From Conyzicola lurida (GTDB lineage: Bacteria; Actinomycetota; Actinomycetes; Actinomycetales; Microbacteriaceae), in contig NZ_JACHMJ010000001.1 of the NCBI RefSeq assembly GCF_014204935.1, forward strand, positions 3,286,001-3,350,000: a stretch of 64,000 nt of DNA. The letters are read 5' to 3'. A program made the position numbers and the translations under genes. This document shows, piece by piece, positions 54,283 to 61,808 of the stretch. The notes under the pieces are model-generated. The model was given only the letters and a program-made list of their open reading frames with translations. It was not told the DNA's origin and searched no databases. The first letter of the stretch is position 1. The number at the start of each line of letters is the position of its first letter.

Positions 54283-54342
54283 ATCTGATCGGTCGTCGGT
54301 GCGGATGTGGCTTGCCGCATGTCTCTGCGATGGAGAGGAGAC

Positions 54343-55092
54343 ATGATGCACCGAACAGAGTCTGAGGTCCCCGCCTGCCGCCTCGGGTTGCGCGATACGA
54401 TCGCTGACGCGCTCACCGCTTCGCCAGTGTCGTACGCCGAGACCGCCCGCGTCACCTTCATCGCAGTGCCCGGTATCACCCACGAGCAGTGGTGGCCGCA
54501 ACTGGCTGTTTACCTCGACGCGGTGCGGGACGCTGGCGGGAGAGTCGTCGCAGAAGGTCACCTGCTCCACGAACCGGTAGCCGGGCGACGGGCGAGAGCA
54601 CGCCAGGCGCGACTGGCGAAGCATGCAAGTGACGTCGCTGGCGCCTTGTCGCCGCATGGTTGGGTAGACAGCTCCGGCGTCCTGCCTTACTCCACCGAGG
54701 ACGACATCGTCGTTCACAACGAGCGTGACCGCTTGATGGCGTGGCGGTGGTGGCATCTCCTCCTCGAGCTGCCGATCCATCTCTTCCTCCTTCGCAGGCG
54801 GCCGCCCCGTACCTTCGCGCTCGAATGGGAGTGGTTCGACAGTGCAGAGAACCAAGCGTGGACCCGTGTCGCCCGCGCGGAGGCACTGCTGGAAGCCGCT
54901 AGAGCCGTTGACGGAGACACCGTCGTGCTCGTCTCACCGATGATGGCCGCCTATCTCGGCGTAACGGAGCCAGACGGGTGGCAAGAACCATCTGCGACGA
55001 GCGAATCCGTGCGATTTCCTAGATCGCGACCGGTCCGCTCCGCTCCGCTCCCGAAGATTCATCCTCAACACCGAGAACGCTTCGTCCTCTGA
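54343..55092 (+). CDS. Hypothetical protein, unrecognised
   Basis: A 249-aa protein with GGAGAGGAGAC directly ahead of the ATG pair. Marks are VTFIAVPGITHEQWW, GGRVVAEGHLLHEPVAG and a short hydrophobic stretch WWHLLLELPIHLFLL near 130-145. The alternation of VAEGH and VSPMMAAYLGV weakly recalls TraB/GumN-type proteins, but I would not assign it. Its last 74 bases overlap the 3' end of the convergent HTH-ImmA/IrrE gene. Confidence 0.6.
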   Translation: MMHRTESEVPACRLGLRDTIADALTASPVSYAETARVTFIAVPGITHEQWWPQLAVYLDAVRDAGGRVVAEGHLLHEPVAGRRARARQARLAKHASDVAGALSPHGWVDSSGVLPYSTEDDIVVHNERDRLMAWRWWHLLLELPIHLFLLRRRPPRTFALEWEWFDSAENQAWTRVARAEALLEAARAVDGDTVVLVSPMMAAYLGVTEPDGWQEPSATSESVRFPRSRPVRSAPLPKIHPQHRERFVL

Positions 55093-56188
55093 TCGGGGTG
55101 CGGGAAGTGATGATCTCGAAGACGGGGCGCGGGAGACCCGGACCTCTGAGCAATTGATCGGAAGGGATGCCCGCGTTTTCGAGGATCTGCACGGCTTGAG
55201 GCAGCAGTGACGGCATCTCGAGGACACCGACGTTCCCGGGTTCTGCACGTCGCCACCCTCGCTGGGATATGGCGATCATCGCGTTGCGGTAGCTGACATC
55301 GCCCATGATCCCGAGAGCGCGGGCACGGAAGAGAAGTGACTGCATGCTGACTCCCCAGTGTTCTTTCAGCGCTCGCAACTGCGTCCACCCGCTGCCGGTT
55401 GTTGATTTGGGAAGATGCGGGCCTATCTCGTCGGCGGGCATGAGGAACTCGGATGCGAATCTGTGCGCTTGGTCTTCGACGATTCGGCCGCCTGGTTCTG
55501 CGTCCGAGTGCATGATCAGGTGCCCCAATTCGTGTGCGACGTCAAAGCGCTGCCGGTAGTAGTCGTCCTTTTCAGGATTGAGGACGATGACAGGGCGAGT
55601 CGAGCTCTCGAACGAGTAGGCGTCAATCGAAGCTGTCTGTGACGGGCTGAAAACGACCAGCACTCCGGCGTTCTCAACGAGACGGATAAGGTGCGGGACT
55701 GGGCCCGTGGCGAGTTTGAGATGACGGCGGGTTTCCCTTGCCGCCTCTTCCGGAAGTCCGGATACCGTCTGAGTCCCGTCCACAGGTACTGATGGAAGGT
55801 CAGGGGCTGGGAACTCCACCGACTTTTCGAGCAGCGACGCAACATCGGAAGCTAGCCGTCCATACGCATAGGCCTGGTCTTGCAGCTTCTGGCTGGTGGC
55901 CCGGAGGGATCGGAAGTGCGGCATCGCGGGGATGAACGCGTTGAGGCCGGCCGGATGGAAGAAGTGCGGTTCGACCTGCAGCACCAGACTCAGCTTCGCG
56001 ACAGCGGCTTCGTTGGGCTTCTGCGCGCCGGATTCCCACCCGGACACGGACGCCGGGGCCATGCCGATCCGATCCGCCAGCTCGATCTTCCTCAATCCTG
56101 CCAATTGGCGGGCGAGGGTGAGTTTTTGCGGGTCGAAGATGACGGACGCGTTGGAAGACCGTCCCGTCGGACGATTCGTTGAAGACAT
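55019..56188 (-). CDS. HTH domain plus ImmA/IrrE metalloprotease
   Basis: A 389-aa protein. An XRE helix-turn-helix (LARQLAGLRKIELADRIGMA, about 25-44, extending to about 72) is followed by an ImmA/IrrE peptidase domain with zinc motif HELGH at 219-223 and a further ligand in EDQAHRFASEFLMP (238-251). Known relatives cleave repressors (ImmA, IrrE) or form toxin-antitoxin pairs. It follows a 265-aa gene by 17 bases, the two being one transcription unit. Convergent overlap of 74 bases with the gene at 54343. Confidence 0.85.
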   Translation of the reverse strand: MSSTNRPTGRSSNASVIFDPQKLTLARQLAGLRKIELADRIGMAPASVSGWESGAQKPNEAAVAKLSLVLQVEPHFFHPAGLNAFIPAMPHFRSLRATSQKLQDQAYAYGRLASDVASLLEKSVEFPAPDLPSVPVDGTQTVSGLPEEAARETRRHLKLATGPVPHLIRLVENAGVLVVFSPSQTASIDAYSFESSTRPVIVLNPEKDDYYRQRFDVAHELGHLIMHSDAEPGGRIVEDQAHRFASEFLMPADEIGPHLPKSTTGSGWTQLRALKEHWGVSMQSLLFRARALGIMGDVSYRNAMIAISQRGWRRAEPGNVGVLEMPSLLPQAVQILENAGIPSDQLLRGPGLPRPVFEIITSRTPIRGRSVLGVEDESSGAERSGPVAI

Positions 56189-56205
56189 TGTTGCGAAGGT
56201 GCTTT

Positions 56206-57003
56206 CTATTCCTGTGCCGCGGAGCGCTCGGTGGTTGCCTGTGATCGCAACCGGACGGAAGCGTCGGGGGCAATCGGAACAGGCGGGGTGCCGGGGAGGA
56301 GATCCGTGAGTTCGTCAGCCGGGCGGTCGGGAGATCCGAATCCGCCCTGTGCGACCAGCTTCCGCCAGTGCCACGAGCCGTCTCCCGGCTGATCGGAGGC
56401 TCGGCTCCGTCCGAAGTAAATCTCGTAGTCGCCGCGCTCTCCATCGAAGCCGTGGGCGAGCACGAAAGTCGTGCCGTCGAATGGCACCCCGAAGTCATGG
56501 GCCAGTTCGAACTCGTCGTCGCCTGCTTCCCACAGCGTTGCGTGGCCGTAGTCGAAATGCTGCCGGCCGACGGTCTGCTTGGTTTCGCTCTTGTCGTTCC
56601 AGTTGATCCTGTCGACTTCGCCGTATGGCATCGACTGCAGCACCCAACGAACGTTGCCCACCGACCACGCCGGCGAACCTGCGTAGTCGTTGCGCTGGAT
56701 CTGCGAGCGGTCCAGGACGAGGAACTCGTTGAACGCGTCCGGGTTGAGTCCGGTCGCGAGCAGGTCAAATCCTCTCTCTACGGTTTCGCCCTGCGGCAAC
56801 TTGTACTTGCCGGCAGCTGCCAGTCGGTCGAACAGGTCGCAGGAGTACTTGTAGGCAAGGAGGCCGATCACCGCCTGATCGTGACCTGCGTCTGGGTCGA
56901 AATCCTTGTTAACGCGCCAGAAGACCCATCGACCGACCCAGCGAATAAGCTCAAGCGAGCGGCTGGCCTCGAGCTGTTGCAGCGTTTCAGTTTCTTCCGA
57001 CAT
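56206..57003 (-). CDS. Hypothetical partner of the HTH-ImmA/IrrE protein
   Basis: A 265-aa soluble protein, unrecognised. It begins MSEETETLQQLEASRSLELI and contains aromatic-rich segments such as WVGRWVFWRVNKDF and GSWHWRKLVAQGGF. The ATG at 57003 was preferred over a longer frame starting 90 bases earlier. Being directly upstream of the peptidase gene, it may be the toxin, target or sensor in a two-gene module (inference). Confidence 0.6.
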   Translation of the reverse strand: MSEETETLQQLEASRSLELIRWVGRWVFWRVNKDFDPDAGHDQAVIGLLAYKYSCDLFDRLAAAGKYKLPQGETVERGFDLLATGLNPDAFNEFLVLDRSQIQRNDYAGSPAWSVGNVRWVLQSMPYGEVDRINWNDKSETKQTVGRQHFDYGHATLWEAGDDEFELAHDFGVPFDGTTFVLAHGFDGERGDYEIYFGRSRASDQPGDGSWHWRKLVAQGGFGSPDRPADELTDLLPGTPPVPIAPDASVRLRSQATTERSAAQE

Positions 57004-57080
57004 GCGTCGATGATGCCACATTTTCAGTATCCAGTGTACGAAAACGCCGCTTTTCGCGAATTTTCTGTTCTTCCGCGTGA

Positions 57081-57320
57081 CTACAGTGAGCAAGCAACGC
57101 GTTCACAGACAGTTGCCGCGGCCAACAACGTGCCCCTCCATCCGGCGGAGCAATTGGCACCCGGCGGAGCATGCGATTCCGACGACCAACCCGTAAGCCG
57201 CCGTCGGCGCGCGACGACCACGGGCGACCAGGTGCGCGGAACGTCATCTATCCGTTCGGCAGAAATGAATTCGTCGAAGGATCCACTGCACGCCCTGCCG
57301 CATTCGGAACAGATCATCAT
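57081..57320 (-). CDS. Possible small cysteine-rich protein
   Basis: A 79-aa frame starting MMICSECGRACSGSFDEFIS, with seven cysteines overall and an early CxxCxxxC cluster that could bind zinc. It lies 77 bases upstream of the 265-aa gene in the same orientation. Wobble bias is weak, so chance coding cannot be excluded. Confidence 0.3.
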   Translation of the reverse strand: MMICSECGRACSGSFDEFISAERIDDVPRTWSPVVVARRRRLTGWSSESHAPPGANCSAGWRGTLLAAATVCERVACSL

Positions 57321-57395
57321 CGTCTCGCCGTCCCCCGACACGCCCACAAGACCCGCGCCGTCGCAGAAAAGGGCGAATAGAGCGCTTGGCGGAAC

Positions 57396-57447
57396 TGTGG
57401 ATAACTTGTGCACAGATCGGCGTGGCGAATCCACAGCCTGTGAATAA
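57396..57447. promoter_or_regulatory. Second pair of DnaA-box-like sites
   Basis: TGTGGATAA (57396-57404, the exact complement of TTATCCACA) and TGTGAATAA (57439-57447, one change). As at 39.7 kb the pair precedes a minus-strand cysteine-rich reading frame. Confidence 0.45.
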
Positions 57448-57602
57448 CATCGCTGTAATTCGCACTTAGTGGGGATAAGTCCGCAGAAATACCCCTAAAA
57501 GGGGCCTGCATGCCCTCTAGGCACGATAAAACCGTAAGTTTGGCATCTTGTGCACGTTGGTCAAGATCGGCCGTTAGAGGGGCGTGTGTCGCCGCAGTCG
57601 TC

Positions 57603-57789
57603 TAGGATGAGAGGCGTAACAAAAAGAACCCCGATCGGCCATGGTCGAGGGGGCTCGAACGACAGATCGGGGTTGCAGTGTCTTTAGCGGGACTCTTCGA
57701 CCTTAGGCCCTCGATAGGGCCTACACCAGTTGGCGCTACGCCTGCCGGTCGTGTATCTGTCCGATCACCAAAAGAATCGGAACACGAAA
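57603..57789 (+). ncRNA. Candidate structured leader or small RNA upstream of a tiny Ser/Lys-rich protein
   Basis: A TAGGAT box (57603-57608) is followed by a run of complementary segments: AACCCCGATC/GATCGGGGTT (57627-57674), and further CCCTCGATAGGG near 57708. There is no other gene in the 350 bases between 57440 and 57790. The folded region ends just before the start of the 42-aa protein. Class unknown; a phage-type leader or regulatory RNA is possible. Confidence 0.35.
57627..57674 (-). terminator. Minus-strand hairpin with T-tract
   Basis: AACCCCGATC (57627-57636) pairs with GATCGGGGTT (57665-57674). Reading on the minus strand the hairpin is followed by TTCTTTTT, the form of an intrinsic terminator. 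It may stop antisense transcription or form the core of the structured leader. Confidence 0.5.
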
Positions 57790-57918
57790 ATGGGAAAATC
57801 ATCCAGTTCAGGAAAGCCCTCCAAGGCATCGCTGTCGAAGGCGGGTAGGACGCTTGCGTCCAACTCGTCGTCGAAGACGTCCAAGTCGAGCGCGGGCTCG
57901 ACGCTCGGCAAAGGTTAG
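57790..57918 (+). CDS. Tiny Ser/Lys-rich protein
   Basis: A 42-aa protein, MGKSSSSGKPSKASLSKAGR at the start, then SSSKTSKSSAGSTLGKG. The repeated SK/SSK pattern with a conserved-looking KAGRTLAS segment resembles small conserved actinobacterial proteins near mobile loci, but I cannot name it. GGAA lies seven bases before the ATG. A strong hairpin follows. Confidence 0.55.
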   Translation: MGKSSSSGKPSKASLSKAGRTLASNSSSKTSKSSAGSTLGKG

Positions 57919-57930
57919 CCCGTAGGGAGC

Positions 57931-57962
57931 GCCGGGGCGGTCGGGCTTACGTCCGCCCCGGC
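57931..57962. terminator. Perfect 10-bp stem after the Ser/Lys-rich gene
   Basis: GCCGGGGCGG (57931-57940) and its exact complement (57953-57962) with a 12-base loop. No T-tract. It lies between two small plus-strand genes and may be a partial terminator or processing site. Confidence 0.6.
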
Positions 57963-57990
57963 ACTTCCGCCCGTCGAAGAGGAAAACCAG

Positions 57991-58164
57991 ATGTACACCC
58001 AGGAATGCGCTCAATGCGACGGAACCATGGTCCTCGCGGTCGCACCGGTCGAGCGGCGAAAAGCAGGTTCCCAGTTCAGCCACCCCCAGAACATCGACGA
58101 GTGGCGGTGCCCGAATGGTCACTTCAGGCCCGTCACCGATTCGGAATGGCGGACCTACCAATAG
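57991..58164 (+). CDS. Small zinc-ribbon-like protein
   Basis: A 57-aa protein. CAQC (6-9) at the N-terminus and CPNGH (40-44) after a 30-residue spacer form a plausible CxxC...CxxxH zinc site; it ends TDSEWRTYQ. AGAGGA is seven bases before the ATG. It follows the Ser/Lys-rich protein and precedes the PLD-like gene, so the three may form one locus. Unknown function. Confidence 0.65.
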   Translation: MYTQECAQCDGTMVLAVAPVERRKAGSQFSHPQNIDEWRCPNGHFRPVTDSEWRTYQ

Positions 58165-58200
58165 CTGCGGCTGGCGGCCCGGATAACGGACGGCCACGGA

Positions 58201-58206
58201 TAGTCT
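58201..58206 (+). promoter_or_regulatory. Leaderless -10 box of the PLD-like gene
   Basis: TAGTCT ends exactly six bases before the ATG at 58213, and no ribosome-binding site is present, matching the leaderless pattern of the core genes. Confidence 0.5.
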
Positions 58207-58212
58207 TCGGCT

Positions 58213-59055
58213 ATGGAAATCGCATCGTCCGAGGCACGCCAAGCGCTCCATTACTTGAGCTCGGTACAACGACACGGATACGCTCCGACAGCTGCCGAGC
58301 TTGATGCCTACGCAGGCGGACCGACCCCTCGGTTTTTTCCTGCGCCTGGCAGCGGGATGATCCGTTGGACCAGCGACTTCGAGGAGTTCCAGCGATCGGA
58401 AGACCTGCGCGCGGGAAGAGCGTCATTCGAAAGCTTCGCCACGTATCTTGTCCGCCTAGGTTGGGCGGCGCTCGTCCCGGAAAAGCGGTTGTCGATCACC
58501 GCGCTGGGCATTGCGGTGCTCGGCGCGATGAACGACGAAGCCGCATTGGACATCCAGATGGTAGTCGCCAAGGCGATCGACCCCGACGATCCTTTCGCCT
58601 ACGCGAAGATCATTGGCGAGATCGCGGGAACCGACGACGCGATGGTCGTCGACCCCTATTTGAAAAGCGACGGTCTACAGGACCTTCTCCGTCTGGCCAG
58701 CGTCAGCCGGGTCCTCACATCGGACGAGTCCCGTCCGGGGAGGTCCAAACCGAGCCCGAAGATTGCTGTGTTCGAGCACATGGTCGAGGCCTCCGTCGCT
58801 TCCGGATTCGAATTGCGGATACTGCCACTGGCGCAGATGCACGACCGGTATGTGATCCCGAAGTCCGGATCTGTACTGAACCTGACCACGAGTTTCAACT
58901 CGATCGGGCAACGAATCGGCGTCGCCGTGTGGCTCCCGGAACTGCCGAGTGCCGCGATCAGGGATGCACATGCCGCGCTATGGGCTGCCGGCACGGCAGT
59001 CGCACGGCAGTCGCCGCCCGGGCCGGAGAGCGACCCGGGCGCGACGACACTCTGA
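58213..59055 (+). CDS. Winged-helix plus PLD-like domain protein
   Basis: A 280-aa protein. The middle (about 68-105, FATYLVRLGWAALVPEKRLS and following) looks like a winged helix. The second part, DDAMVVDPYLKSDGL near 136-150, and MHDRYVIPKSG near 209-219 followed by TTSFNSIGQRIG, matches phospholipase-D-like folds with a HxR-type motif in place of full HKD. Enzymatic activity is uncertain. It converges end to end with the small minus-strand gene at 59056. Confidence 0.6.
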   Translation: MEIASSEARQALHYLSSVQRHGYAPTAAELDAYAGGPTPRFFPAPGSGMIRWTSDFEEFQRSEDLRAGRASFESFATYLVRLGWAALVPEKRLSITALGIAVLGAMNDEAALDIQMVVAKAIDPDDPFAYAKIIGEIAGTDDAMVVDPYLKSDGLQDLLRLASVSRVLTSDESRPGRSKPSPKIAVFEHMVEASVASGFELRILPLAQMHDRYVIPKSGSVLNLTTSFNSIGQRIGVAVWLPELPSAAIRDAHAALWAAGTAVARQSPPGPESDPGATTL

Positions 59056-59247
59056 CTATCCGACGTCCTTGAGCAGGTCCGCCGCAGCGAGAGCCTCTGC
59101 TTCGCCGATGTAGCGGGCGCGAGTGCTCTCCGGGGCGTTCGGCCACACGGACGGCAGTTCGCCGGTGCGGGTGACGAACAGCAGCCTCGCTACAGTTCCG
59201 ATCAGTTCCGTGCGTTCCGTCGCGGGTGCTTCGTTGGTCTTGTCCAT
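59056..59247 (-). CDS. Small hypothetical protein downstream of the glycohydrolase gene
   Basis: A 63-aa protein beginning MDKTNEAPATERTELIG, unrecognised. GAGGA precedes the ATG. It lies 75 bases after the glycohydrolase gene on the same strand and may be the fourth gene of that operon. Confidence 0.5.
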   Translation of the reverse strand: MDKTNEAPATERTELIGTVARLLFVTRTGELPSVWPNAPESTRARYIGEAEALAAADLLKDVG

Positions 59248-59322
59248 GATGATGTCCTCGATTCCGACCGGGACGATTTCCTGGTCGGATGGAACATGCG
59301 CGGCACCCGCCGGCCGAAAGAA

Positions 59323-61062
59323 CTAGCGGCGAGTCTGGAGCGACGAACGGACCGCGCCCGCGAAGGTCGCCATCTGCTCGAGCGTCCCGTCCCGTGCGAT
59401 CCGTCCGAGCGCCTGTCCGACTGCGCTGTCCGAGAAGCCGTTTCTCTGAAGCCAGACGAGGATCAGGTCGATGTCGATCGACGAGCCGAACGGCCAGTCG
59501 CGCGATGCGTTCGATTTCACGGTCCGTGACGATGCTTCCGGCTTCGATTTGACTGCGATCTCGTCGAATAGTGCCGGCTGAGGCTCCGAGGGACGGGACG
59601 CCGCCTGCTTGGTCGGGACAGCAGCTGAGCGGGCTTCCACAGGCTGGGGGCGCCGTACACGAGGCCCGTTGCCGGCGGGAAGTTCGGTCAGCGTGGTGCG
59701 GTGTTTGATGAGCACGCTGGGGCCGAAGGACGTATTCGCCCAAGCCCACGCGGACTCGCGGACAGTCGACTGCTCGGTGGTGAAGGTCAGCCATCCGAGT
59801 CCCGCCAGAGCGGGCCTTCCGTCAACCAGACCGACGACGTCCAGCTGGGAGTGTGGCGGGGTCCAGCGCAGTATGTCGGGGTAGGAGAACTTCGGCGCAG
59901 CACGCCCGACACCTACCCGAGTGAGCCGGTCCGCTTCGTCGTGAAGGTATTTGCGGTCCTGAATCCCGTCCGGGGCAGGAGTTGCTGTTGCCGCGCCGAC
60001 GACAGCGGCGACCATGGTGGCGATCGTGTCGGTGTCGGTGCCGAGTATCGAGGAGGCGAGGACCGCTGCGTGGCGCGGGTTGTCGGGCAGGGCTGCCGCG
60101 AGAACCATCGACGCGACGACGGTCGCCGTGCCGCTCCCGCGGGTGTCTTTGTCGGATAGGCCGAGGATACGGCCCGCTTCGATATAGGCGTCGGCTGCGG
60201 ATTGGGCGCGGTCAGGGTCCGCGAACGCTCCGATCGCCTCGACCAGCGGCGCGCAGGCAGCCAAGGCGCTGCGGCATTCGTCGACCGTCGCCGACCATGC
60301 GACGTCAAGCGACTCATAGGTTTCCGATTCCCATCGCGGCCGCCAGTAGGAGATGAGCTCGTCGTCGCGGTCGAAAGCCAAGATCGCTCGGGCCGCCCGT
60401 TCGAGGAGTCCGTGCCAGTCGCGTTGCGACGGTGCGGCGCCGTGTGCGAGAGCATGCGCGAGCGATAGCGCGTGGAGCACCGCTCCGACGAGCGCCCTGG
60501 GGTGCCCGTGGGTGACGATCGAGTTGCGGATGACGTCCGTCAGGTACTCGTCGCCTTGTAGGTCCCGTGCAGCCCAGACGTGCGGCTGGATCCGCATCGC
60601 GGCGCCGTTGCCGCCCGCCTTGGTCCATCCGGGGAAGAAGTTCGTCGACCAGGTCGCGCCGGACTTGGTCATGTTCGCTGCAGCTGCTCGCGAGGCGCGG
60701 CCTCCGCCGAGAGCGTAGGCGGGCCAGACGGTCAGTTCGATGCGGGCGAACGCCTCGACGTCGAAGCCGTCGCCGGAGACCGCCCGCGAGGTCGCGAGAC
60801 GGAGCTGTGTGTCGTCCGAGTAGGTGCCAGCGGGCAGCTCGATAGCGACGCCGAATTTTCCGCCGACCCGTCGCGTCCAGGCGAAGGTATCGGTCAGGGG
60901 CCGGCCTTTGGTCCGCGTGTGGAACAAACGTTCGTCGACGAGTTCGGAGACGAACCCGAGAGCATCAGCCCAGGCGGACCACAAAATCGACGCGCTGGCC
61001 CTCTCGAGCCGGACGAGTTCCCGCCCTGAGGGACCGACGGAGGCTGGTTCTGATCCGGACAT
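59323..61062 (-). CDS. ADP-ribosylglycohydrolase (DraG/ARH family), candidate antitoxin
   Basis: A 579-aa protein whose first 360 residues form an ADP-ribosylglycohydrolase. WADALGF (31-37), YSDDTQ (81-86), NGAAMR (152-157), THGHPRA (184-190) and GTDTDTIATM (341-350) are the motifs that bind two Mg2+ ions and ADP-ribose. The remaining 220 residues are less conserved, including a low-complexity linker near 460-510. AAAGGAGC is a strong ribosome-binding site before the ATG at 61062. It follows the DarT-like gene by 74 bases. Removal of ADP-ribose put on by that protein is the obvious hypothesis, which would make it the antitoxin. Confidence 0.85.
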   Translation of the reverse strand: MSGSEPASVGPSGRELVRLERASASILWSAWADALGFVSELVDERLFHTRTKGRPLTDTFAWTRRVGGKFGVAIELPAGTYSDDTQLRLATSRAVSGDGFDVEAFARIELTVWPAYALGGGRASRAAAANMTKSGATWSTNFFPGWTKAGGNGAAMRIQPHVWAARDLQGDEYLTDVIRNSIVTHGHPRALVGAVLHALSLAHALAHGAAPSQRDWHGLLERAARAILAFDRDDELISYWRPRWESETYESLDVAWSATVDECRSALAACAPLVEAIGAFADPDRAQSAADAYIEAGRILGLSDKDTRGSGTATVVASMVLAAALPDNPRHAAVLASSILGTDTDTIATMVAAVVGAATATPAPDGIQDRKYLHDEADRLTRVGVGRAAPKFSYPDILRWTPPHSQLDVVGLVDGRPALAGLGWLTFTTEQSTVRESAWAWANTSFGPSVLIKHRTTLTELPAGNGPRVRRPQPVEARSAAVPTKQAASRPSEPQPALFDEIAVKSKPEASSRTVKSNASRDWPFGSSIDIDLILVWLQRNGFSDSAVGQALGRIARDGTLEQMATFAGAVRSSLQTRR

Positions 61063-61136
61063 CGCGCTCCTTTCGTCGTCTGTGTAGCTGAACTGCTGGC
61101 GCGACCGACTGCTTTGCGATGAGCGAGCTGCCGGGG

Positions 61137-61808
61137 TCACGCTGTTTTGAATACGTCTGGATTGCACGCTACAGCAACACCGGAGAGGTCGACTTTCGAG
61201 GCAGCGGCGAACACGGCGAGAAACCCGGCGACTTCGTCAACCTGCCCCGGCTCGGCCACGTAGAGGGCGCGTAGGTGCTCGAGGCCTATGGACACGGGGT
61301 AAAGGACTTCGGCCTGCGGGTCCGTAGGAAGCGATGAGGGCATTCCCTGGTACCTGCGCGAGATGGACCCGTAGTGTCCCCATTCGACGGAAGGAGCGAA
61401 CAGCGCGTCGAACGCGTCGACGCCGCTGCCGCGGAGTGCACATCCGTAGGTGTTGTTCGTCGTCGCGAATTCGACGTCGTCGTGCCCGACGATCTCTACG
61501 TCGAATGCGAGGACCACCCACCAGATGTCGTCTTCGGGATGCCACTTCTTCGAGGACTTCAACATCCGGCCGTTCACGCGCGAGATCGACAGATTCACCC
61601 AGTCAGTCCAGTCGGCGTCGCCGGCACGGCTGGGCGAGTTCATGAGACGTATGTTCTCGAGGTACTCGTCCTCTTCGAGCCGGTCGTGACTGAGGAGCTT
61701 CTCGGAAGCGAGGATGCCAACCAAGCCGCGGTTCGTGGTGAAGTGCAGGATCTCGGTGATGCCGCGTTGCTGAGCGCTGGCGAGGACGGCGGCGCCGGCG
61801 GCGTTCAC
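61137..61808 (-). CDS. DarT-like ADP-ribosyltransferase, candidate toxin
   Basis: A 223-aa protein with the DarT (DUF4433) layout. EILHFTTNRGLVGILASEKL (19-38) aligns with the NAD-binding start of DarT, with His22; WVNLSIS (70-76) fits the following strand; QAEVLYPVSIGLEHLRALYV (165-184) aligns with the C-terminal strand that bears the catalytic glutamate, here Glu167. Known DarT enzymes ADP-ribosylate thymidine or guanosine in single-stranded DNA and block replication. The GTG start overlaps the helicase stop (GTGA), so it is translationally coupled. Its target is not known. Confidence 0.78.
   Translation of the reverse strand: MNAAGAAVLASAQQRGITEILHFTTNRGLVGILASEKLLSHDRLEEDEYLENIRLMNSPSRAGDADWTDWVNLSISRVNGRMLKSSKKWHPEDDIWWVVLAFDVEIVGHDDVEFATTNNTYGCALRGSGVDAFDALFAPSVEWGHYGSISRRYQGMPSSLPTDPQAEVLYPVSIGLEHLRALYVAEPGQVDEVAGFLAVFAAASKVDLSGVAVACNPDVFKTA

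Noticed and set aside
57640-57710. A tRNA gene on the minus strand (GTTCGAG and CCA-like end)
   Set aside because: A six-base acceptor-like pairing exists, but the T-arm and D-arm do not pair and the segment is too short, so it is not a tRNA.
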